This document shows, piece after piece, positions 1-7,792 of a DNA stretch of 64,000 nucleotides. Made by a program: the position numbers and the translations under genes. The notes under the pieces were generated by a model that was not told where the DNA came from, searched no databases, and saw only the letters and a list, made by a program, of their open reading frames with translations. Source of the DNA: Segniliparus rugosus ATCC BAA-974 (GTDB lineage Bacteria; Actinomycetota; Actinomycetes; Mycobacteriales; Mycobacteriaceae); assembly GCF_000185725.2 (NCBI RefSeq), contig NZ_KI391954.1:806001-870000 (forward strand), in the 5' to 3' direction. Position 1 is the stretch's first letter. The number at the start of each line of letters is the position of its first letter.

Positions 1-297
1 GGTCTTCTCCCTCGTTTTGCCGCCCGCGCCGTAGGTGACGGTCGCGAACGCGGCTCCGAAGCGCTCGAAGACGCGGGCCGCGCGCCACAGCGCCGCCTCT
101 TCCGCGTCGTTGCGCGGCGGGTAGAACTCGACCGAGAACGGAGTCCGCGTCTGTTTGATCCGCTGCCACTCGTCGACCACCGAATCGCCTGCCTGCGCGG
201 ATGGCCTCTGCCCGTGTGGGCTCTGCGCCAGCGGGCTCCGTGCTGGCAGGATGGACCGCGACGCGGCGATGCTTTCGGCGAGAGAAGCTGTGCTCAC
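1..297 (-). CDS. methylenetetrahydrofolate reductase-like protein, N-terminal part
   Basis: Only the first 99 codons are in the window; the gene runs off the left edge. Starting at GTG 297, the frame has a proline/serine-rich stretch and then FSVEFYPPRND (about residues 56-66), the opening motif of MetF-type TIM barrels, and TYGAGGKT at residues 88-95, matching the family pattern TYGAGGST. MetF reduces 5,10-methylene-THF with a flavin cofactor. The long N-terminal leader before the barrel is unusual for canonical MetF, so a related actinobacterial homologue (as next to idsA2 in mycobacteria) is as likely. It is divergent from the next gene. Confidence 0.75.
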   Translation of the reverse strand, partial: MSTASLAESIAASRSILPARSPLAQSPHGQRPSAQAGDSVVDEWQRIKQTRTPFSVEFYPPRNDAEEAALWRAARVFERFGAAFATVTYGAGGKTREKT

Positions 298-346
298 CCG
301 TTCAGTGTAAAAGACACCGACAGACAGTTCTCGGAGATGACGTGCC

Positions 347-1483
347 ATGACAATCCCTCACTCGCTTGGCGGCTCGTGGGAGGTCCCCCCGCCCCTTCCG
401 CAGAGTCCCGCGCAGTCGCTGGGTTTTGTCCAAGCCTTCACGCAGGCGCGGCTGATCGAGTTCCTCGCCGTCCGGCAAGAGGAGGCCGCGCGCATCGGCC
501 CGCAATTCGCGGACGTGGTCGCGGAGCTGTCGACGTTCGTCCTCGGCTCGGGGAAACGGATCCGGCCCGCGTTCGCGTGGCTGGGCTGGCTCGGGGCCGG
601 CGGCGACGCGGCCGGGGCCAGCGCGGTCCCCGTGCAGCGCGTGTGCGCGGCCTTGGAGCTGCTCCAAGCAGGTTTGCTCGCCCATGACGACATCATCGAC
701 CAGTCGGACCTGCGCCGAGGCGAGCCTTCGCTGCACCGCAGGTTCGAAGCGGAGCACAGCCGGGAGCGATGGGCGGGGCGCAGCGAGCGACACGGCGAGG
801 CGCTCGCCATCCTCGCGGGCGAGCTGGCGTTCGTCTGGGCGGACGATCTGGCTGCGGAGGGCTTGGACGCGGTGACGGAGGCGGACCGGCCCGCTTTCCG
901 GCGGGCTTGGGCCGCGATGCGGTCCGAAGTGATCGGCGGGCAGTGCCTCGACGTCCTGGCGCAAGCGGGAGGCGACGAGAGCGAAGAGGCTGCGGCGCGG
1001 GTGATCCGGTGGAAGACGGCCTCGTACACGGTCGCCCGCCCCCTGGAGCTCGGCGGAGTCCTCGCCAGGGCCGATGAGGCGTTGCTCACGTTTTACCGCG
1101 GTTTCGGAGAAGACGTGGGCGCGGCGTTCCAACTGCAAGACGATTTGCTCGGCGTGTTCGGCGATCCGGCGGTCACCGGCAAGCCTGCGGGGGACGATGT
1201 GCGCGAGGGCAAGCGAACCGTGCTCGCCGCGCTCGCGCTGAGCGCGGCGCGGTCGGCGGGAAGCGCCGAGGAACAGGCGTTACGGTCGGTTTTCGGACGT
1301 GGCGACGACGATCATGCCGTGGCCGAGGCCGTCGCGATGATTGATCGGCTCGGAGCCAGGGCGCAGGTCCGCGCCCGTATCGAATTCCTGCAGGGGAGGG
1401 CCGCTTCGGCGCTCGCCTCGGCGGCGGTGTCCGGCGCGGCGAAAACAGGACTCGCGGAGCTGACAGCTTCCTTGCTCGCATGA
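347..1483 (+). CDS. idsA2: polyprenyl (geranylgeranyl-type) diphosphate synthase
   Basis: A 378-residue trans-isoprenyl diphosphate synthase that condenses isopentenyl diphosphate with an allylic diphosphate in the cytoplasm. GKRIRP (residues 69-74) is the IPP-binding motif, DDIID (114-118) the first Asp-rich motif, and DDLLG followed by FGD (265-273) the second, in which the last Asp is Gly, as in other actinobacterial IdsA/GrcC proteins. ATG 347 follows GGAG at about 12 bases. The name idsA2 rests on its neighbours (metF-like gene on one side, mannosyltransferase on the other), not on measured product length. The following membrane glycosyltransferase uses polyprenyl-phosphate sugars, a plausible functional link. 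Confidence 0.85.
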   Translation: MTIPHSLGGSWEVPPPLPQSPAQSLGFVQAFTQARLIEFLAVRQEEAARIGPQFADVVAELSTFVLGSGKRIRPAFAWLGWLGAGGDAAGASAVPVQRVCAALELLQAGLLAHDDIIDQSDLRRGEPSLHRRFEAEHSRERWAGRSERHGEALAILAGELAFVWADDLAAEGLDAVTEADRPAFRRAWAAMRSEVIGGQCLDVLAQAGGDESEEAAARVIRWKTASYTVARPLELGGVLARADEALLTFYRGFGEDVGAAFQLQDDLLGVFGDPAVTGKPAGDDVREGKRTVLAALALSAARSAGSAEEQALRSVFGRGDDDHAVAEAVAMIDRLGARAQVRARIEFLQGRAASALASAAVSGAAKTGLAELTASLLA

Positions 1484-1595
1484 GCGACTCGCCGTCATCT
1501 GGCGTAGCACCCCAAGATCGGGTATTATCCGACCGCAGTCAGACTAGATATGGCGGCGGGGGGACCGGTGAGAGGATTGAGGAGAGGAGCGGCAC

Positions 1596-3305
1596 GTGGC
1601 TATCCCGATGATGGAACGCGGGGCGCGTAGCGTTCTTTCCGCGGCTTCGGACCCTGCTGACGAGATGGAACTCGAGTCGGCGCGTTCGGCTGCGACGCTC
1701 AGCAAAGGATGGACGATCGCCCTCGGCGTGATCGGGACATGCCTGCTGTCGTTCATTAGCGTCGCCGTCGCCGGCGGCCTCAAGCACGACCAGGCACTGG
1801 AGGCCACGCACCTGTCGTGGATGCGCTTCGGCCACGGCAAGGAAATCGCCACCTACCTCGGCTGGTTCGGCCTCTGCCTCGTCGTGCTCGCCTGGGTCCG
1901 GGCGGGCAGGCTGGTCTTGGCAGGCCTGGTGGAGCTGCGCTGGTTGATCCGCACCATGGTCTGCTGGGTGGCCCCGCTCCTGGTGGCGGCTCCGCTCTAC
2001 ACCCGCGACCCCTACTCCTACCTCGCGCAGGGCGCCTTGCTCCGCGACGGGCTCAGCCCGTACAGCAATGGTCCGGTCATGGACCCGAACGCGTACACGG
2101 ACAACGTGGCCGAGGTCTGGTCCACGACCGGCTCCCCGTACGGCCCGCTCTTCATGCTCATCATGAAGTTGCTGACCACCGTGGTCGGCAACCATATCGT
2201 CGCGGGGGTGATCCTCACCAGGATCATCATGCTCCCCGGGGTCGTGCTGACGTTCTGGTCGGTGGTCTCGCTCGCCAAGCACTTCGGGAAGAAGCCCGAG
2301 ACGGCGGTCTGGCTCGCCCTGCTCAACCCGCTCATGGTGGTCAACCTCGTCGGCGGGGCGCATAACGAGATGCTGATGATCGGCCTTCTGACCTCGGGCC
2401 TCGTCCTGGTGCTGCGCGGCCAGCAGTACGGCGGGGTCGCCCTGGTCGTGGCCGCCGCGTGCATCAAAGCGACCGCCGTCCTGGCTCTGCCGTTCATCGG
2501 CTGGATCTGGCTGGCGCAAGTCGCAAGGCGGGGCAGCCTCTCGATGAGCGCGCAGCCGCTCTCGGCGTTGGCCGAGTACGCCAAAGTGGTCGGCAAGGTC
2601 GTTGCCGTCACGGCGGGCGTGTTCGGGTTCTTCACCATCGTCGCGGGCGTGGACCTCGGCTGGAGCCGGGAGATCTTCGACACCGTGGTCGTCGTGAACT
2701 GGCTGGCCGTGCCCACCGCCGTGGCGCAGCTGCTGACCATCACGATCGGCCAGCTCTTCGACTGGAACAGCCAGGAAGTGCTGAACACGACCCGCGACGT
2801 CTTCATGGTCGTCATGCTGGCGCTGTTGGCGACTTTCTGGTGGGGCTCGCGCGAGCCGCTGTGGTCGGCGCAGGAGGCCGCCGTGACCGAGTCCAGCCGC
2901 CCCGGTTTCATCGGCAAGGCGGAGCGTTTCCTCCGGCAGAAGTTCGCGGGCGACACCGACCAGACCATCGGTCGGCGGGCGCTGGTCGGCGCGGTCCTGG
3001 CCATGGTCGTGGCGATCGAGCTCTCCGCTGCCGCGTTCCCGTGGTACTTCGGCTGGCCGCTGGCCATCTTCGCGGCTTTCGTCGTGACTCCCGCCGCGCG
3101 GTCCGCGATTGTCTTCTGGTCCGTGGCGCTGCTGTTCATGTTCGGATTGGACGGAGATCAGCAGATGTACTCGGTGCCCGCGATGTTCTTCGCGGCGGCG
3201 GTGTCGTTCGCGGCGGCTTCCGCCTTCTGGCGCAAGAACGCTCCGAACGCGACGGCTCCAACGCGGGACGCGCTGCTCGCGACCGGGCCGTCCCTCATGC
3301 GCTAG
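1596..3305 (+). CDS. mptA: alpha-(1->6)-mannosyltransferase, GT-C type (MptA-like)
   Basis: A 569-residue integral membrane protein with about a dozen hydrophobic segments (first near residues 41-60). The segment TRDPYSYLAQGALL after the early helices fits the acidic loop of GT-C glycosyltransferases that bind polyprenyl-phosphate-mannose. MptA and MptB extend the mannan backbone of lipomannan/lipoarabinomannan in mycolic-acid bacteria, working on the outer face of the membrane. Location beside the idsA2-like gene points to MptA rather than MptB. GTG 1596 is chosen because GGAGAGGAG lies just upstream; ATG 1608 or 1611 are alternatives. The 112 bases before it hold no gene and probably its promoter. 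Confidence 0.8.
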   Translation: MAIPMMERGARSVLSAASDPADEMELESARSAATLSKGWTIALGVIGTCLLSFISVAVAGGLKHDQALEATHLSWMRFGHGKEIATYLGWFGLCLVVLAWVRAGRLVLAGLVELRWLIRTMVCWVAPLLVAAPLYTRDPYSYLAQGALLRDGLSPYSNGPVMDPNAYTDNVAEVWSTTGSPYGPLFMLIMKLLTTVVGNHIVAGVILTRIIMLPGVVLTFWSVVSLAKHFGKKPETAVWLALLNPLMVVNLVGGAHNEMLMIGLLTSGLVLVLRGQQYGGVALVVAAACIKATAVLALPFIGWIWLAQVARRGSLSMSAQPLSALAEYAKVVGKVVAVTAGVFGFFTIVAGVDLGWSREIFDTVVVVNWLAVPTAVAQLLTITIGQLFDWNSQEVLNTTRDVFMVVMLALLATFWWGSREPLWSAQEAAVTESSRPGFIGKAERFLRQKFAGDTDQTIGRRALVGAVLAMVVAIELSAAAFPWYFGWPLAIFAAFVVTPAARSAIVFWSVALLFMFGLDGDQQMYSVPAMFFAAAVSFAAASAFWRKNAPNATAPTRDALLATGPSLMR

Positions 3306-3332
3306 TCGCGACGAGCGGCCCCGGCCTCTTCG

Positions 3333-3899
3333 TCAGAGCGGCAGCGGGCGGCCGAGGATGGCGAAGGGCCGCGAGTCTCCTGGGAACCGCATCTGCCGGA
3401 TGACGTCGACGAATCCCAGCCTTCGGTAGAGCCGCCATGCGCGATTCGCCTCCAGCGCGACTTCTGGGGTGGAGAGCAGCACATGGCCTTCGGGCCTGTC
3501 GAGCATCAGCCGCCGCAGCAGCGTCTCGCCGAGGCCCAGTCCTTGCATGTCGGGACGGACGTGGATCTCCGTGAGCTCCACGTAGTCGCCCAGCATCTCG
3601 GCGACGGACTGTCGGGCCGGGCCGAGCCCGTTGGCGGCCCTCGCGACGTGTTGGTGCCAGGGGAGGTCTGCGCTGCCCGTGTACGCGTACGCGAACCCGG
3701 CGAGCTCGCTCCCCTGAAAAGCTCCGACGGCGCGCCAGCCGGATCTGCGGGTGTCTTCGCGCCAAGGCTGGGCGCGGTAGGAGATGACCTCGGAGGAGTA
3801 CCCCATCGCCGTGGTGTAGAGCGTGAGCGCGTCGTGCAGCCTGGAGAGGAACACCGTTGGCGACAAATCGTATACCGCCAGCTCGGCGAGGTGATTCAA
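3333..3899 (-). CDS. GNAT family N-acetyltransferase
   Basis: A 188-residue single-domain GNAT protein. VRPDMQGLGLGETLL (about residues 114-128) is motif A, with the QxxGxG acetyl-CoA pyrophosphate loop at 119-124; NRAWRLYRRLGF near the C-terminus is the motif-B arm that closes the fold. It is convergent with the mannosyltransferase gene, with a 27-base gap. Its position corresponds to Rv2170 of M. tuberculosis, reported to acetylate isocitrate lyase; that substrate is not shown by this sequence. Confidence 0.8.
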   Translation of the reverse strand: MNHLAELAVYDLSPTVFLSRLHDALTLYTTAMGYSSEVISYRAQPWREDTRRSGWRAVGAFQGSELAGFAYAYTGSADLPWHQHVARAANGLGPARQSVAEMLGDYVELTEIHVRPDMQGLGLGETLLRRLMLDRPEGHVLLSTPEVALEANRAWRLYRRLGFVDVIRQMRFPGDSRPFAILGRPLPL

Positions 3900-4047
3900 C
3901 GAACTCCACCTTTTTTGTCAGTGCCCTTGTGCACAATCTTCTCAAGTGATTGGCCCGCGACGGCGACTGTGTCCGCCGCAGGCCGGATGTCACCACCATA
4001 ACCGTGAGGCCGGCTTCTGTTGCCTCACCCACCCGGAAGCGAGGAAT

Positions 4048-4509
4048 ATGAAGATCACACAGACCTTCAGACGGGGCGCGATGACGTTCGTCAGGGGCGG
4101 CGCGCCCGGGCTCTGCGGTGAGCTGCTGCGCAGGGCGGACGCCCATCTGTTCGCGGCTATGGAGCCGGGGGACGCGGCGGAGCGGTTCTTGCGGGCGTAC
4201 CAGGCGGCGCTCGGCGGGGCGGGAGCCGTGTTGGTCACCGTCGAGCGGCCCGGCGGCAGGCGGGCGGATCGCAGCGCGTGGGTCCGGCTCGCGAAGGCCC
4301 CTGGTTTCGAGCTTTGGGCGCAATATTTTCACAAGATCTCGAAGACGAGGGCTTTGGCCCAGGCGGGCGTGATGGAAGCTCCGGACGAGGAGGGGCTCCA
4401 CGAGTTCGTCCGCAAGGTCGGCGAGTTCCTCTGCGGCGTGGAGGATTTCCTCCGGGCGGGGGCGGGCCGCCCGGAGGCTTCAGCCAGGCAGGACCGGAAG
4501 AGCGCGTAG
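4048..4509 (+). CDS. SAV_6107-type HEPN-fold protein
   Basis: A 153-residue protein starting at ATG 4048, with GAGGA three bases ahead; a longer in-frame start at 3946 has no such site. The sequence is mostly helical and follows the pattern of the SAV_6107 HEPN family (LLRRADAHLFAAMEPGDAAERF, then a long helix with WAQYFHKISKTRALA). These proteins are widespread small actinobacterial proteins of unknown role beside DUF3040 and mraZ. No RX4-6H ribonuclease motif is evident, so an RNase activity is not claimed. Confidence 0.65.
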   Translation: MKITQTFRRGAMTFVRGGAPGLCGELLRRADAHLFAAMEPGDAAERFLRAYQAALGGAGAVLVTVERPGGRRADRSAWVRLAKAPGFELWAQYFHKISKTRALAQAGVMEAPDEEGLHEFVRKVGEFLCGVEDFLRAGAGRPEASARQDRKSA

Positions 4510-4653
4510 CCGCGCGCCGCTTCGCCATGCGCCCAGCCCGCGTGACGTCTAGCTGAAGAAAGCGTATGATTTCTCCAAGAGGCGTTCAAGCAGGTGGACC
4601 CCTCATACCGAGTGCTGATCGCCTTGGCGAAGCGAGACCCGAGGAGGGATGCT

Positions 4654-5064
4654 ATGCCACTCTCTGAACATGAGCAGCGGGTGCTCGACGAGATCGAGAG
4701 CGCTTTGTACGCGGAGGACCCGAAATTCGCGTCAGCGCCCTGGGGCAAAGGCCTTCGTTCTCCGTCGAGCCGCATCGGCCTGCAGGTCGCCGTGTTGTTC
4801 GTGGTCGGCCTGGTGCTTCTAGTGCTCGGAGTGGTCGTGCCGTTCAAATTCCCCGGCGCTTTCCCGATTGTGAGTTTGGTCGGCTTCGTGGTCATGTTCG
4901 CGGCCGGCATCCGCTGGCTCTGGACTTCGGACAGTTCCGGCGGCGCTGGCGGCAGGGTCGAGGCGCGGGGCGGCAAGCGCGGCCAGGCCCTCAGGGAGAG
5001 CCGCAAGCCGGGTCTGAGCGAACGCATGGAGCATCGTTTCCGTAGAAGGTTCGAGCAGGAGTAG
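4654..5064 (+). CDS. DUF3040 membrane protein
   Basis: A 136-residue protein. The N-terminus MPLSEHEQRVLDEIE followed by ALYAEDPKFA is the signature of the DUF3040 family, found just upstream of mraZ in most actinobacteria. Two transmembrane helices lie at about residues 41-63 and 69-90, and a basic C-terminal tail follows (KRGQALRESRK). ATG 4654 has GAGGAGGGA at good spacing; the longer in-frame start at 4594 does not begin with the family motif. The function is unknown; position suggests a link with envelope growth. A strong intrinsic terminator follows. Confidence 0.85.
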   Translation: MPLSEHEQRVLDEIESALYAEDPKFASAPWGKGLRSPSSRIGLQVAVLFVVGLVLLVLGVVVPFKFPGAFPIVSLVGFVVMFAAGIRWLWTSDSSGGAGGRVEARGGKRGQALRESRKPGLSERMEHRFRRRFEQE

Positions 5065-5097
5065 CCGAGCCCCACTTCCCCCCACCGGCGTGAGATA

Positions 5098-5140
5098 AGC
5101 CCGGATCAGGTGGTACGAACCCCCTGATCCGGGCTTTTTT
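5098..5140 (+). terminator. intrinsic terminator after the DUF3040 gene
   Basis: A 13-base perfect stem (AGCCCGGATCAGG at 5098-5110 paired with 5123-5135) encloses a 12-base loop and is followed directly by a run of six T. It ends the DUF3040 transcript and isolates the mraZ promoter just downstream. Confidence 0.9.
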
Positions 5141-5197
5141 CGTCTTCCTGCCCACAGATTTCGGCCTTTTCCCTATTGTTATGGCCGAATGTGTTGG

Positions 5198-5226
5198 AAA
5201 GTGGGGGAAAGTGGGGTAGTGTGGCG
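5198..5226 (+). promoter_or_regulatory. tandem MraZ-box-like repeats
   Basis: AAAGTGGGGG (5198-5207) is followed at once by AAAGTGGGGT (5208-5217) and then AGTGTGGCG, giving GTGG units on a 10-base period about 60-85 bases before the mraZ start. MraZ represses its own operon by binding short direct GTGG/TGGG repeats in other bacteria, so these are the expected autoregulatory sites. Binding is inferred. Confidence 0.7.
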
Positions 5227-5283
5227 CTTGCGTCAGAAGTTGGCGTATTCGGAGACGGTACGTAAGGAGCGGTGGGTGAGGCC

Positions 5284-5715
5284 ATGTTTCTCGGCACATA
5301 CACGCCACGGCTCGACGACAAGGGCAGGCTCACCCTTCCCGCGAAGTTCCGCGAAGCGCTCGCAGGAGGGCTCGTGGTGACGAAAGGGCCAGATCGTAGC
5401 CTCGCGGTGTACCCGAGGGACCATTTCGCGGACCTGGCCAGGAAGGCTGCCGCCGCGTCCAGGTCGAACCCGCAGGCGAGGGCTTTCGTGCGAAGCTTCG
5501 CCGCAGGGGCGGACGAGCAGCGGCCCGACGCGCAAGGCAGGGTCGTCCTCTCCTCGGACCATCGCAATTACGCGGGCTTGGCCCGCGATTGCGTGGTGAA
5601 CGGCGCGATCGACTTCTTGGAGATCTGGGACGCGCAGACTTGGCAGCAGTACGCCGAGGAGAACGAGGAGAGCTACGTGCAAGCTCAAGACGCTTCTCTC
5701 GACGGGATTTTGTAG
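5284..5715 (+). CDS. mraZ: transcriptional regulator MraZ
   Basis: A 143-residue protein, the usual actinobacterial length, with two AbrB-like beta-barrel repeats: [20 protein letters not shown] at the N-terminus, and [18 protein letters not shown] near residue 80 as the second DxxGR half. It binds DNA as a ring-shaped oligomer and controls the dcw cluster. ATG 5284 is used because MraZ proteins begin MFLGxY; an upstream in-frame GTG at 5272 would add four residues. The gene heads the rsmH-ftsL-pbpB run, but a 25-base-pair hairpin separates it from rsmH. Confidence 0.95.
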   Translation: MFLGTYTPRLDDKGRLTLPAKFREALAGGLVVTKGPDRSLAVYPRDHFADLARKAAAASRSNPQARAFVRSFAAGADEQRPDAQGRVVLSSDHRNYAGLARDCVVNGAIDFLEIWDAQTWQQYAEENEESYVQAQDASLDGIL

Positions 5716-5740
5716 GCATGACGGCCCTTCTTTCGCCGAC

Positions 5741-5799
5741 GGTCAGCCGAATGCCGATCTGGCGCGCTTCCCCAGCGCCAGATCGGCATTCGGCTGACC
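5741..5799. repeat. perfect 25-bp inverted repeat between mraZ and rsmH
   Basis: Left arm 5741-5765 and right arm 5775-5799 are exact reverse complements with a 9-base loop (GCTTCCCCA). No T-run follows on the + strand, so it is not a classical terminator. It lies after the mraZ stop and 38 bases before rsmH. Candidate roles are attenuation, RNase processing or mRNA stabilisation. Confidence 0.85.
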
Positions 5800-5837
5800 G
5801 CCCGCTCCCCATCGCCGCGCCGTTCAGAGGAGGCCTG

Positions 5838-6821
5838 ATGTCAGCGCAAGAGCCTCAGCATGTCCCGGTCATGCTCAATCGGGTCGTGAGCCTGCTGGCC
5901 CCGGCATTCGACGCGCCCGATCCGGTCCTTGTCGACGGCACGCTCGGCCTCGGCGGCCACACCAGGGCGCTCCTCGAGCGCTTTCCCACGCTCCGAGTGG
6001 TGGGCATGGACCGAGACGCGAAGGCGATCGAGGTCGCCAAAGAGCGCCTCGGCGGCCTCGCGGACCGGGTCAGGTTCGTCCACGCCCGCTACGACGAGGT
6101 CGAACGGGCGCTCGGAGACGGCGAGAACGTGCAGGGTTATCTGCTCGACCTCGGGGTCTCCTCGATGCAGCTCGACCAGGCCGAGCGGGGCTTCGCTTAC
6201 TCGAAAGACGCTCCGCTGGACATGCGCATGGACACCTCGGCCGAGCTCACGGCGCACGAGGTGCTCGCCACCTATGGCGAGAAAGAGCTCGCCAGGGTGC
6301 TGCGGACCTACGGAGAGGAGCGCTTCGCGGCACGGATTGCGGCGGAGATCGTCCGCAGGCGTGCGACGGAGCCCCTCGCCAGCAGCGCCGAGCTCGTCCG
6401 GCTCATCGACGACGTCATTCCCGCCAAGGCGAAGAGGACCGGCGGACATCCGGCCAAACGCACCTTCCAAGCCCTCCGCGTCGAAGTGAACGACGAGCTC
6501 GGCAGTTTGCGCGCAGTGCTGCCGAAAGCCCTCGCCGCCCTCGCGCCGCAGGGGCGCATCGTTGTGCTCGCGTATCAATCCCTCGAGGACCGGATCGTGA
6601 AGGACGAGTTCGCGCGGGCGACGACCTCCCGCACGCCGATCGGCCTTCCGGTCGAGCTGCCGGGCTTCGAAGCGGAATTCGTCTCGCTCACCAGGGGGGC
6701 CGAACTCGCCGGGGAGGAGGAGACCTCGGAGAACCCGCGAGCGGCCTCGGTGCGGCTTCGCGCGGTCGAACGAGTTTCGGGGAACCGAGGAGAGGAGGGC
6801 GGCTCATGCGCGGCGGGGTGA
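5838..6821 (+). CDS. rsmH: 16S rRNA (cytosine-1402-N4)-methyltransferase RsmH
   Basis: A 327-residue MraW/RsmH protein that methylates C1402 of 16S rRNA with SAM. It opens with [13 protein letters not shown], the family start; [12 protein letters not shown] (residues 31-42) is the SAM-binding motif [13 protein letters not shown] and the helical insert typical of RsmH follow, then RVEVNDEL and [11 protein letters not shown] 5838 has AGAGGAGG at ideal spacing, so the much longer open frame upstream is not used. It overlaps the next gene by 16 bases, indicating translational coupling. Confidence 0.95.
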   Translation: MSAQEPQHVPVMLNRVVSLLAPAFDAPDPVLVDGTLGLGGHTRALLERFPTLRVVGMDRDAKAIEVAKERLGGLADRVRFVHARYDEVERALGDGENVQGYLLDLGVSSMQLDQAERGFAYSKDAPLDMRMDTSAELTAHEVLATYGEKELARVLRTYGEERFAARIAAEIVRRRATEPLASSAELVRLIDDVIPAKAKRTGGHPAKRTFQALRVEVNDELGSLRAVLPKALAALAPQGRIVVLAYQSLEDRIVKDEFARATTSRTPIGLPVELPGFEAEFVSLTRGAELAGEEETSENPRAASVRLRAVERVSGNRGEEGGSCAAG

Positions 6822-7792
6822 AACAAGGGCCGACCGCGACTCGGCAGCGCTCGAAAGCCGCAGCGCGCGCGTTGCGGCGCCGAGACATGCGGATGGGGCA
6901 GGCGAGCGAGCGCCGTCCGCATGTGGAGTCGAGCCGTCGGCCGGTGAGCCGGGGCCCGACGAAGGGCTTCATGCGCTCCGGGCTTCCGCCGCTCCCCGAC
7001 AGGGAGAAGCTGTGGTGGATGATCGCCTTCCCGTCTCGGGAGCTGTTGCGCCGGGTGCCCTTTGTGATCGGCGTGATCGGGCTCTTGGCCGTTGGCTTGG
7101 CGGCGACGCTGTGGCTCGCGACCCGATCCACCGAGGACGCTTCGACCCTCTCCGCTATGCGATTGCACAATCGCGAGCTCCAACAGGAGAAGGAACGGCT
7201 CGAACGCGATATGGAGCGAGGGCAGTCGGTGACGGAATTGGCCCGTCGGGCCGGGGATCTCGGCATGGTGCCCGCGCAGGACGTGGCGAAGCTCGTGCCG
7301 CAGCCCGATGGCTCTGTGCAGGTGGTCGGCCAGCTCAAACCCGCGGAGGGCGGACCCGAACGGCCGTTGGAAGCGGGCGCGGGCAATCCGGGCGAGCCTG
7401 CGAAACCACAGCCTCCCGCGCCTGCTCCAGGCGAAGCTCCCGCCCCCGCGCAACCGGACAATTCGGTCGAGCGGGTCCACCCGACGCAGGTCGTTCCGGA
7501 GGCTCCTGCGCCGGACGGGGCCCCTGGACAGCCTCCCGCAGAAGCGGCCGCGCTGCCGCCGGTCTCCTCTCTCCCCCCGGCGGATCCGGTGCCCGCGAGC
7601 CCTCCGGCGGATCCGGCTCCGTCGTTGTCGCAGGCGGTGGACCAAGCGCCCCTCGCGCCTTCGGCCCCGCCCGCGCAAGAGGACAACCCCGCGCCTCCCG
7701 CGCCGGAAGCCCCCGAGCAGGTAGCGTCCCAGCCAGCAGCGCCGGTTCCGCCAAAGAACATGGAGCAACCAGAACAGGAGCAGCATGAGTGA
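6806..7792 (+). CDS. FtsL-like proline-rich division membrane protein
   Basis: A 328-residue single-pass protein: a basic cytoplasmic N-terminus of about 80 residues, one transmembrane helix near 87-107, a short coiled coil ([16 protein letters not shown], about 123-138) and a long C-terminal Pro/Ala-rich tail. This is the layout of FtsL-type divisome proteins enlarged by a disordered extracytoplasmic region, as in the Rv2164c gene at the same position in mycobacteria. It overlaps rsmH upstream and pbpB downstream (8 bases), so the three are co-translated. The tail has no recognisable domain. Confidence 0.8.
   Translation: MRGGVKQGPTATRQRSKAAARALRRRDMRMGQASERRPHVESSRRPVSRGPTKGFMRSGLPPLPDREKLWWMIAFPSRELLRRVPFVIGVIGLLAVGLAATLWLATRSTEDASTLSAMRLHNRELQQEKERLERDMERGQSVTELARRAGDLGMVPAQDVAKLVPQPDGSVQVVGQLKPAEGGPERPLEAGAGNPGEPAKPQPPAPAPGEAPAPAQPDNSVERVHPTQVVPEAPAPDGAPGQPPAEAAALPPVSSLPPADPVPASPPADPAPSLSQAVDQAPLAPSAPPAQEDNPAPPAPEAPEQVASQPAAPVPPKNMEQPEQEQHE

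Noticed and set aside
5589-5837. N-terminal extension of RsmH by 83 residues
   Set aside because: It overlaps mraZ and the hairpin; the family start and a strong ribosome site are at 5838.
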